A stretch of DNA of 64,000 bases from Dysidea avara (lineage: Eukaryota; Porifera; Demospongiae; Dictyoceratida; Dysideidae): assembly GCF_963678975.1 (NCBI RefSeq), contig NC_089275.1:38602819-38666818 (forward strand). The letters are read 5' to 3'. Below are positions 45,701 to 52,965 of the stretch, in pieces. Each line of letters starts with the position of its first letter. Position 1 is the stretch's first letter. Below the pieces are notes generated by a model, which worked only from the letters and a program-made list of their open reading frames with translations, ran no database searches and was not told where the DNA came from. A program made the translations under genes and the position numbers.

Positions 45701-46654
45701 CATGTAATAAATATATGTATATAATTTGTATATATAATCACTAACAAAATCAAAAATAGTTGAAGTATTAAAAACTTGCTTTGTCCTTTTATTCTTCCTG
45801 TGGTAAAGAAAAAGGATAGGTTTAATAAGCCCCAAAGCTGGCCTATGGCTGGCTTTGGGGTATACAAATACAAAAAGAAGTGATATCTAAGCAAAAACAG
45901 CCAAGTTGTAAAAAAAGGTGCAACCCCTAAAAAGGCCATAGTGAAAAAAGATGTAAAATCCAAGGGGGTAGCCAAGAAATGGCTGTGATGGTAGGTTAAT
46001 GGGAAAAGGCCATGGTGAAAAAAGAAGTGAAACCCAAGGTGGCGGCCAAGAAATGGTTGTGATGGTAAAAATTTTAATAATGACAATTCAAGTGAATTTG
46101 TTGCCGAATCCTAGTGAAACTTGGAGGAGGCAACGCAAATTCACCTGAATTGTCATTATTAAGTTTTTTACCATTAACCTACCATCACAGTCATTTTTTG
46201 GCTGCCACCTTGGATTTCACTTCTATTTTCACCATGGCGTTTTCCCATTAACCTACCATCACAGCCATTTCTTGGTTGCCCCTTTGGATTTCACATCTTT
46301 TTTCATCATGGCATTTTAGGGGCCGTACCTTTTTTTACAACTTGGCTGTTTTTGATTAGATTGTTACAGTATTTTCTTTACAAAAGCCACGAGTTCGTAA
46401 AGAAATAAAATTATATAACTATGTACTTAACTGACTATAAGAACCTTGCACATAATACAGTAACTATAGTACAACAAGCATGCAGTAATAAACTATTTTA
46501 TATTGTACAGTAACAACACGATTAACATAATTATACATATAATTATTTGCATAGCTCACTAAATATATGAATACATACGTGAATAGATGACAGCACTTTC
46601 TGCTGGCCAACAACAGATAAAAAAGCAAATCAACACAGTATACTTGTTGAACAT
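36546..46654 (-). CDS. Gene C: secreted multi-Calx-beta/mucin protein, aggregation-factor-like
   Basis: Eleven minus-strand exons, all phase 1, give 732 codons plus TAA at 36546-36548. Order: signal peptide (1-25), Calx-beta 2-type (26-142), a Thr/Pro linker with C-G-C (143-242), a two-exon Calx-beta (243-367), a single-exon Calx-beta (368-487), a two-exon Calx-beta (488-612) and a last degenerate one (613-732). There is no Calx-beta 1: the first intron is 6.66 kb, full of transposons and satellite DNA, and nothing like exons 2-3 of A and B was found in it. The frame and phase still join correctly. No membrane segment; a secreted glycoprotein is expected. The adhesion/recognition role is inferred as for gene A. 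Confidence 0.85.
36880..37020 (-). CDS. Gene C exon 10: degenerate Calx-beta, N-terminal half
   Basis: 141 nt. It reads VNFTASSYDVEVNETNAIVR and ends SAAELSER. Acceptor ctgtag, donor gtacgt. Confidence 0.88.
37084..37320 (-). CDS. Gene C exon 9: Calx-beta, C-terminal half
   Basis: 237 nt. It reads GGGVDFASDPLIAVFTPGAS, KDNIFEQNEMLKFTL and MADGEIINSGG, with donor gtacgc. It is paralogous to the terminal exon of gene B, but its donor is intact. Confidence 0.92.
37616..37753 (-). CDS. Gene C exon 8: Calx-beta, N-terminal half
   Basis: 138 nt. It reads IYVNFSQTLYSAEEEDKMMI and WPFSVEVTPMEIDGPG. Acceptor ttgcag, donor gtatgc. Confidence 0.92.
37810..38169 (-). CDS. Gene C exon 7: complete Calx-beta in one exon
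   Basis: 360 nt. It reads VAFNSSTYSGAEADGIIPVT, NPDCLREGSEFFNLSLSLSS and GDPSEAVAEIEDTDS. Near-identical to gene A exon 9 and gene B exon 12. Confidence 0.93.
38260..38466 (-). CDS. Gene C exon 6: Calx-beta, C-terminal half
   Basis: 207 nt. It reads PALFDGIIPIRIELLDDSIV, EPLEFYELMLGLAD and YIVVADDDS. Donor gtaaga. Confidence 0.92.
38601..38768 (-). CDS. Gene C exon 5: Calx-beta, N-terminal half
   Basis: 168 nt. It reads VVCIGFDTVSISVNESDEFV and MMQDQPGPSTQ. Acceptor ttttag, donor gtacgt. Confidence 0.92.
38847..39146 (-). CDS. Gene C exon 4: Thr/Pro linker with C-G-C motif
   Basis: 300 nt, phase 1-1. It opens DDVSDVKRIVKSTLGK, then ESVAEKVKRCGCKKNPKP and about 60 residues of T/P/V/M, ending TAVTPSR like gene A exon 6. 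O-glycosylation is expected. Confidence 0.9.
39514..39702 (-). CDS. Gene C exon 3: Calx-beta, C-terminal half
   Basis: 189 nt. It reads DFNSSVCAVKFSVGQDNAVV, CIPIYDDSLIEGNETFSVLL and IARIIILG. Acceptor gtatag, donor gttagt. Confidence 0.93.
39761..39922 (-). CDS. Gene C exon 2: Calx-beta, N-terminal half
   Basis: 162 nt. It reads PLMVQLSANEYIAQESSGEV and EPFSVFIMPIVKEPKSAAG. Acceptor tttcag, donor gtgagt. It is equivalent to exon 4 of genes A and B, not to their exon 2. Confidence 0.92.
40697..41866. mobile_element. Inner inverted-repeat element
   Basis: Inverted ends of about 56 bp (gtctcgaggcgcccgaccct at the left, agggtcgggcgccgcgagac at the right, both continuing through ggtctggtgaaa and gtacaaaaagttt), bordered by TA on each side. 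It holds a LINE fragment and no transposase. Family unassigned. Confidence 0.75.
40923..41591 (-). mobile_element. LINE reverse-transcriptase C-terminal fragment, open 222 codons
   Basis: An uninterrupted frame with EHAKYLGVTIDQKLNWHEHI, FLRRNLTNCPIAVKSSCYQT, YLRPVLEYASVVWSPHYQTD, RLEMVQRRSARFALNKKDRY, then MFYKIIND and SSIKLWNTLPGDVINQ. This is the thumb and C-terminal tail of CR1/Jockey-like LINEs. The catalytic YADD part is absent (5'-truncated). A LINE 3' tail with ATT repeats ends near 40805. The last residues (HTHTCTHL) come from a CA repeat. The lack of stops suggests a recent copy. Confidence 0.85.
42012..42537. repeat. Unclassified GC-richer repeat DNA, left part
   Basis: Composition differs from the surrounding AT-rich DNA (for example gccggcgcgccacaccgtgg, then a second gctggcgcaccgtgggtat 60 bp on). 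Open frames on both strands overlap and lack family features. It probably continues at 43419 after the MITE insertion. Confidence 0.5.
42538..43413. mobile_element. 876-bp element, CAGGGGCGGATCC ends, 5-bp target duplication
   Basis: Ends caggggcggatccagg and agatccgcccctg, flanked by aacaa on both sides (42533-42537, 43414-43418). Same terminal sequence and 5-bp duplication as 12472-12794. It contains a poly-G run of about 22, two copies of the ctctaatagag motif and an inner gggggggcatgcccccagac palindrome. No transposase seen. Confidence 0.85.
43419..43861. repeat. Unclassified GC-richer repeat DNA, right part
   Basis: Continuation of the block interrupted by the MITE; internal similarity ('aaaaccgctt...gaaaatcg' near 43447 and 43638). 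It ends in the atactctaatagaacagtca motif (about 43780) before the satellite. Confidence 0.5.
43862..45690. repeat. 31-bp satellite array
   Basis: About 55-60 copies of a unit close to caccctgtagagagttcagc plus tacaaacaaat, with variants (gatcagct, ttcaact, cagagttc) in higher-order patterns: blocks around 44640-44880 and 45000-45250 repeat nearly unchanged. The left end is more diverged (agaagtcacc type units). It lies in gene C intron 1. Confidence 0.95.
45890..46361. repeat. Foldback repeat with arms of about 215 bp
   Basis: The left arm (from aaaaacagccaagttgtaaa, 45893) and the right arm (to ttacaacttggctgttttt, 46353) are imperfect inverted copies around a 25-bp spacer near 46117. Each arm contains two tandem copies of a roughly 65-bp unit (gccatggtgaaaaaagaagt...). 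No coding. It lies in gene C intron 1, about 220 bp from exon 1. Confidence 0.85.
46579..46654 (-). CDS. Gene C exon 1: signal peptide
   Basis: ATG at 46654 opens MFNKYTVLICFFICCWP followed by AESAVIYS. Same length, phase and donor (gtatgt) as exon 1 of genes A and B. It joins in frame to 39922. Confidence 0.85.
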
Positions 46655-46716
46655 TTCTCACACAGCAGGTACAAAACTATACTACAACTAGAGGTTATCC
46701 ACAGTCTCTACTGGTC

Positions 46717-46723
46717 TTAAATA
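46717..46723 (-). promoter_or_regulatory. TATA-like box of gene C
   Basis: Minus strand reads TATTTAA in ggGTATTTAAGAcc, about 63 bp before the ATG, in the same context as in gene A. Confidence 0.65.
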
Positions 46724-48223
46724 CCCTAGCAATAGGATAACCTCATGATCTTATTTATATGCTCTACTGCCCTACTGGTACAATGTACATCAACATACTG
46801 AAGGGTATCCATTATGGTCTATTACTATTATGTCAATGGATCAAAGGCTTGATGGAATTGTATAGTTTCTGGTGTTAGCTAACAAATCTATCAAATTGCA
46901 ATTATAGTACATGCGTTATTACTCAATGGGCATATGTATACACATGGATGCCTTTACCAATAAAGTGTTATCACTTAAGGGGACTTGCAGAAAAGATCAA
47001 TGAGCAAAGCATTTAATATTAATCATGATTGAGTAATGATGCTTACACACATACAATCACAGCTTCATTCCATATATATGTTGAGATAACAAATAAATAA
47101 TATTTGTTTGTGTGTTAATATCACATGTGCGGAATTACATAATGTACATGTATAATTGTTATGTGTAAACTTATGCTGTGGCCTTTGTCTTATAATTGAA
47201 GTACAATGTGCACATCCTGGAGGCCTTGTTATGGAAGTGAATGTACTGCATTGTAACTGTCAGTTGATTAACATTTGATTTACCTATATAACTCTCTAGT
47301 GACGTAGACCAGGTACGTGTAGCAATCACAACTTGATCCACTGACAGCTAGCAGTCTTGGCAAGTGCCTGCGGAGCTACATAACCTGGGATTAAAAGGAT
47401 TGTCTCTATATCCATCTGGTACTTAAACATTATGAGTTTTCATGTTTATTTTTATTAAGATTTATTGATAACTGCCCCTCTAAGGACCTGCAAGCAAGGA
47501 GAATAGCTATGTACAAGCAAAATCAAAACTTCTGATACTGACAACACTAGAGCTTAAGGTTGTGCTGATATTATTCATTTGTAGTATGTTAATGAGAAGT
47601 CAATGTTCTATATAATGCTTCATGATTAGGTCAAAGGTATTTTCATATCTGTTGTGGCTCTTTTGGTACATGCCTAGGCCACATGTTTCTGGAGGAACAA
47701 GTCACCCATTTTAGACATTACATTTCTTTAAAATTTAGTGTTAAGATTTTCTCTCCATACTTTACTCAGCCTTCTCACAGGTTCCTAGTGGGCAAGCATT
47801 TCCAATGATGGCATGTATATAATCAACAGATATCTCCAAGGGATTATCCAAGTTTTTTAAGCATGTGATATACAGTACAATTATGGCACTACAACCTTAT
47901 AGCTGTTTGGTAAAATGCACCACATATTGGTTCATTTGTATGTTTACAGAAAATGGAAGCCATCAGTTACATAAACTAAACCCGTACAAATGGTGCAAAT
48001 CTATTACCCACATACCCATAAATTGCTTAGTAGGTGATTAAAATTATTCCAACAATGGCCATACTATGCACACCTCAGTCATTAATTACAAATTAAGATG
48101 TGGGTTTGGTTACAATAGGTACAATTTTATGAAACACAAACAATATTCACAGCCTCTTTCAGACTGCAATTATTGGAGTAACAACTAATTCACAAGTGTG
48201 GTCAAGGTGTGAATAGTGCTAGA
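46724..48223. other. Gene C upstream region, paralogous to gene A upstream
   Basis: No gene. Collinear with 16170-17850. The TA at 48179-48180 is the empty site of the CACTA-like MITE at 17315. Confidence 0.7.
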
Positions 48224-48231
48224 CAAACAAG

Positions 48232-48618
48232 CATAGGCGGCGGAAAGGAGGGGGGGGGGGGGGGCTAGGGGGCTGAAGCCCCCCCTCAGAATGATATCAC
48301 ACCGAAATTATCTTTCTTGGAGTGGGGCTGAAAACCGTGATAAAGATCGAGATACTCTAATAGAGCAGTCACTCTAATAAAGTATTCAGTGTGTAGCGAG
48401 CTATGTAAGGATTTTTATTGTATTGTATTGTATTGTATTAATGCTTTACAGTGTAGTTTATCAGCTAGAAATGGTAGCTGGTGAGGTGGAAAGCTCTTGT
48501 CAGTTGGTTGCGACCTTTTTTTTTTTTTTTTTTTTTTTTGGTCTCACCTTACCAAACTATAGAAATAAGTCTGGGTCAGCTCAGCCCCCCCTCATATCAA
48601 CTACTTGCTCCGCCGCTG
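48232..48618. mobile_element. hAT-like MITE, GGCGGCGGA ends, 8-bp target duplication
   Basis: 387 bp flanked by the exact duplication caaacaag (48224-48231, 48619-48626). Ends cataggcggcggaaag and ttgctccgccgctg. It contains the gatcgagatactctaatagagcagtcac-type motif, a poly-G and a poly-T run, and the ggtgaggtgg...ggtct module. The plus-strand open frame across it is not a gene. Confidence 0.88.
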
Positions 48619-48678
48619 CAAACAAGCTATCAATACACACAGTAATGTTGCACTCCAATTATGTATTTATTCAATGAG

Positions 48679-49112
48679 CAGTGTTGGGAGTAAAACAGGT
48701 AATATAACGCAAGTTACTTAACTTACAAATGAAACGCGTTACATAAGTAATATAGTTACTGTAACGAGTCTAATATTACGTAATATTATTACTACAAGTA
48801 ACGAAGTTATTAGTCTCGTTAGTAACGCCTAGCCACAACGAAGTAACGGGGCCTACTGAATGAAGCTTATTCACCAACTTCTTACTTATAACCAAGATTT
48901 GCATATTGTCCAACAACGCAATCATGTCACGTGATAAGGTGGTAGTTTCACACGTGACAGCTTAAGGCTGTGGACACAAAGTAATATAATATGTAATATT
49001 ATCACAGTTACTTTATTTTATGGGTAATATGTAACTGTAACTAAATAGTTCAGTTGCAAGTAATATGTAATATGTAACTAGTTATTTTTACAAAGTAACT
49101 TGCCCAACACTG
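48679..49112. mobile_element. hAT-like MITE, CAGTGTTGGG ends, copy 1
   Basis: 434 bp flanked by the exact 8-bp duplication tcaatgag (48671-48678, 49113-49120). Ends cagtgttgggagtaa and acttgcccaacactg. Inside are repeated gtaa-type tracts (taatattacgtaatattatt). Non-coding. Confidence 0.93.
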
Positions 49113-49875
49113 TCAATGAGTTAATACAAATATATAATAACAGTCAAAGTGTCTGCACATCATCAGTGGAGAAGAGTGACAGATTCTCTTTCAATAATTT
49201 TAACTTCAAACAACTAAGAGCAAATAAGATTACAAAACAGAGATAAATCTATCATATTTATAAATCATATTACTTTTTACTTAGAAATAATTCCTAGAAC
49301 ACTTACACATACATGTACATACCTAAATCATATATAAATCAATCAAACATTACTCATCATACTCACTTGATCATAGCTACTAACTGTCACTTGGAGGTGT
49401 ACCTGCTTACTAGTCAGACAGACTACAGTGAATATTGAAGGCAGGCATGGTTCAAACAGTGTTGGACAAAGGTAGCTTAGGCATAGTGGCTAACCAGACA
49501 AGACTCCTTCAACATCTACTGATGCATCTCTTCCTTGTGGTGGCTTACTGATGGGAAAATTAAGAGTTGCTGAACTCAACTTGATAATTTTATAATAAAC
49601 CATTGCAGACCATGCAGAGGATATTCAGTGACCTTAGTGCTATTGTATGTCTTTCACATCATCCATTTCAGGTTTTTCTACATTCATGCGAAGCTGGCCA
49701 ATTTACATCCTTACATAACTTGAGGGTCCATGTGTCTGTAGTGAACTTGCCCAATAGACTACCCAAGCACTTTGATATTAGCATGTGCTGTGTAATTCAA
49801 TGGGATCCTATACAGCTCCATGATATGCAAGTATCAATATAAACTTTGAACTTTCCAAATCCTATTGTTTACTAT
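49113..49875. other. DNA between two inverted MITE copies
   Basis: No gene supported. A plus-strand frame at 49603-49842 has no recognisable features. Confidence 0.5.
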
Positions 49876-49883
49876 GTGACCGG

Positions 49884-50381
49884 CAGTGTTGGGACAGTTA
49901 CTATTTAAAAGTAACTAGTTACATATTACATATTACTTGCTACAGAACTATTTAGTTACAGTTACATATTTACCCAAAAAGTAAAGTAACTATAATAATA
50001 TTACATTACTTTGTGTCCACAGCCTAAAGCCATCATGTGTGAAACTACCACCTTATCAAGTGGCATGATTTCGTTGTCGGGCAATGTGCAAATCTTAGTT
50101 ATATAAGTAAGAAGCTGGTGAATAAGCTTCATTCAGTAGGCTTCATTACTTCGTTGTGGCTAGGCTTACTCAGTGGATTACTAACAAGATTAGTAACTTC
50201 GTTACTTGTAGTAATAATATTACATAATATTAGACTCGTTACAGTAACTATATTACTTAGGTGCAATACATTTGTAAGTAGAGTAACTTGAGTTATATTA
50301 CCTGTTTTATGGCATATTTTGTTGTATTACTTAGTTACCACAAAAGTAATAATATTATGTAATGCATTACCCTCAACACTG
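49884..50381. mobile_element. hAT-like MITE, CAGTGTTGGG ends, copy 2 (inverted)
   Basis: 498 bp, in reverse orientation to copy 1 (gaagctggtgaataagcttc vs gaagcttattcaccaacttc). Flanks gtgaccgg and atgaccgg differ at one of 8 bases. The target is the TGTGACCGG end of another MITE whose body continues at 50390. Confidence 0.9.
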
Positions 50382-51214
50382 ATGACCGGATCTGGTCTTA
50401 TAGCCTTTTCAATTGCGTGTACTTGGCAACACATAACTTGACTTGTGCAAGAGTATAACTTGAAATTAGGTCACATTGTACCCCTAACATATCACATGGT
50501 TAGTGCTATTTGAAGGTTTTGGGTTGAAAACATGAAGAAGTAGCTATGATTATTAAACTGGGAAGGATTACAAGTCCTTTTTTCTTCTCTATAATTATAA
50601 TTATGTAAACTTCATAGAGCACTTCCTTGTCCATTATCTCTGGTGTGGTATACAGGTTTCTTTTACTTCAAACGGTGTTTCAGATGATATGTACATTACC
50701 TACAGTATTGTATAAAAAATAATGTAAAAAATATTCACTATAATTATAATTTATAGTCACTATTGTGACATGCCACATATTCTAGGTAGATAAAAAGTCA
50801 CATAATTATTTTTGTTAGCCACTGTCAGTGTATACCTAATTATCACATGGTCTTTAAAAGTTTAGGTTTAAACATGGTGGCTATATTCATCCGGTTCCGG
50901 ACACCAACTTCTACAAACTATTCATCTGGCTCTCACTCATCATAACTCAAGTATCAAGTACACTTGTATGAAGATAAGTTTTGGTGAGTTCAAGGCGAGC
51001 TAGCTAGGGTTGGAGTTAACAAAGCTCCAACCCTCAAACTTATCAAAACCTTATCTTCATACAGACAATGAAGGACATCATTATGTTTAACAGGCAAACC
51101 TAAGGTTAGTGTTAGGGTCAGGTTCAGCTTTGGTTTTGTCTTCACCTGGTCTTCTTACTATATACAGTTTACTTATCGAATCACATTAATAAAATAGAAC
51201 AGAAAGAAAGCTGT
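50382..51214. other. Interrupted MITE remnant and intergenic DNA
   Basis: The start (ccggatctggtcttatagcc) matches the body of the 3221/18689 MITE family. An imperfect inverted repeat lies at about 50965-51065 (tatgaagataagttttgg vs ccttatcttcata). No gene. Confidence 0.55.
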
Positions 51215-51308
51215 GGAGCTAGCAGCGGTAGCACAGTTGGTACCACACTCGCCTTCTACACCAGTGGTCCAGGTTCGAGCCCTGGACATTTCGCGGATGT
51301 TTTTTTTT
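51215..51308 (+). ncRNA. tRNA-related sequence (SINE head or tRNA pseudogene)
   Basis: A-box-like tagcacagttgg at 51229-51240, B-box ggttcgagccc at 51272-51282 with a perfect ccagg/cctgg T-stem, and a T run at 51301-51308 as Pol III stop. The anticodon loop would be cttctac (TCT, Arg) but its stem is broken and the acceptor ends do not pair, so a working tRNA is unlikely. Confidence 0.5.
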
Positions 51309-52069
51309 GTTCATTTTGCCAACCCTTTTGGTCTATGTGTGTTTTTATTACATATGGAACCAGATGACTTCCCAAGTTTAAAATAGTTAAAATCACTAAT
51401 AGTTAGCTAAGTTGGGTCAGCATTACATACGTATGGTATACTTGTACCTACCCTAACAGACAATGTTTCTCATCACTGTTAAATTAGTTTAAAGACTATT
51501 TTTTTTATAAATTGTTACAAGAATAAATAATCGTATATGCTGTTAGACAATGGTATGCAGCGTTTCGTTTGATGTGTGAAGGTCTCTTATTTGCGAAGAA
51601 ACCTGGTATCAGGTGTCTTACCAGTAAGACACCCGACAGTTGTTTACAACCACAATGTGGCCTACAGTAATGCAATTAGCCTTTTGTGGACAATTAGTAT
51701 TTCGCACATCAGTAAACACCAAGCGGTTGCGAGCAAATTTTTACAAAGAAAATTACACTCAGGTACGCTGTTATCATGGGTAGCTCAGTTGATTTATAGA
51801 CCATCGTGGTACAAGCCATTAATTCAGTTTGTGGCCTTCGCCATATTAAAGTACGCTCTGTAGACCAAGGCAGCCATGTTGGCACTGGCTTTTGCTGCCA
51901 TTTACACGTATCCATAATGCCTCAAACATACTTTTTATCGACTTTACAAACCTTCAGTTAGTCGCGCGATTCATGGCTTGCGCGACCTCACATCTTTTGC
52001 TCGCTGAAATACCCTAGGTGTTTACAATGGGAACTCACTGCTTCTATGCCATTGTCTAAAACACTTAGA
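51309..52069. other. Intergenic, no gene
   Basis: A small palindrome ggtgtcttaccagtaagacacc lies at about 51612-51633. A plus-strand frame (51576-51863) shows no family features. Confidence 0.5.
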
Positions 52070-52202
52070 CACTCACAATAGGTGTCTTCGAGGATTTAAA
52101 AACCTGAGGTGACGTCAATAATTACCGAGGCGCAGCCGAGGTAATTATTGACGTCACCGATGGTTTTTAAATCCTCTAAGACACCTATTGCGAGTGTCTA
52201 AC
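52070..52202. repeat. Long hairpin with CRE-type TGACGTCA in both arms
   Basis: Arms of about 62 bp: ttagacactcacaataggtg, ggatttaaaaacc, ggtgacgtcaataattacc and cgaggc on the left, mirrored on the right, with a loop of only a few bases (gcagc). Near-perfect pairing. Confidence 0.85.
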
Positions 52203-52545
52203 TATTACATAGTACATAATGCTACATAATTACAACTACTGCTACATATTTTTTTCTCCTTTCTCCACCTTTCCAAACACACTTTATGTAACAACTTTAA
52301 ACAGGCTGTAGGACCAGGTATCCTACAGGCCTTCAGCACTTGTACTGTAAAGCCTTAAAAGATAAATAAAATAATGCCTGTGGTGAATGAATTATTAGAT
52401 ATTTAGAGTATAAGACATAAGATTTATTGTTTTACAGTAATGCAATCACGTGAAGCTGCATTGCTTATTGTCACATTACAGAGTTATGCACAACTATACA
52501 AATATGGGCATACAGTTGCTTCCACACTAAAAAACTACTTTTAAA
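52203..52545. other. Intergenic, no gene
   Basis: AT-rich DNA; nothing supported apart from its position upstream of the decayed exon. Confidence 0.55.
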
Positions 52546-52662
52546 ATGGCTATCGTACCAACACAAAGGATAGTGTATTGGTAGCCAGTCTGGTAGTATC
52601 AGTATAGTTAGTCTAATATTACTGTTTGGTGTGACTTTGTACTTTCAGTCATCACTGATATT
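52546..52662 (+). pseudogene. Decayed copy of the collagen membrane-anchor exon
   Basis: It matches the DNA of 52795-52965 and 61873-62043 (aggatagtgt.ttggtagcc, ttactgtttggtgtgact, actttcagtcatcactga) but has small indels near the start, an internal stop, and loses similarity after 52662. No coiled-coil part or donor. A third, dead copy of the first exon. Confidence 0.85.
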
Positions 52663-52794
52663 AATTTTTTATTTGCTTACATTTTGAATGCACCAAAACA
52701 TAAATATGTTTGTGTGAAGCCATTCTATGAATTGATTGGTGTCAAATATATTTGCATTTATTCTAAATAATTTTAAGCATATACCAGTAAGAAA

Positions 52795-52965
52795 ATGACC
52801 ACCAACACAAAGGACAGTGTGTTGGTAGCCAGTCTAGTACTATCAGTAGTTAGTGTAGTGTTACTGTTTGGTGTAACTTGTTACTTTCAGTCATCACTGA
52901 GTCTACTACAACAACAAGTAGAGTATGATAGGGAACTGTTGGTGAAGTTACAGGAACAAATTAAA
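52795..52965 (+). CDS. Gene D exon 1: signal anchor and coiled coil
   Basis: MTTNTKDSVLVASLV begins a short cytoplasmic end, then a hydrophobic segment (about residues 9-29, VASLVLSVVSVVLLFGVT), then SLSLLQQQVEYDRELLVKLQ, a heptad-like coiled-coil start. Donor gtgagt directly after codon 57 (phase 0). No cleavage site, so a type II anchor is likely. A nearly identical exon is at 61873-62043. Confidence 0.88.

Noticed and set aside
48423-48677. 84-aa plus-strand frame
   Set aside because: It is made of a MITE with a poly-T run.
51215-51308. Functional tRNA gene
   Set aside because: Anticodon and acceptor stems do not pair; kept only as a tRNA-related sequence.
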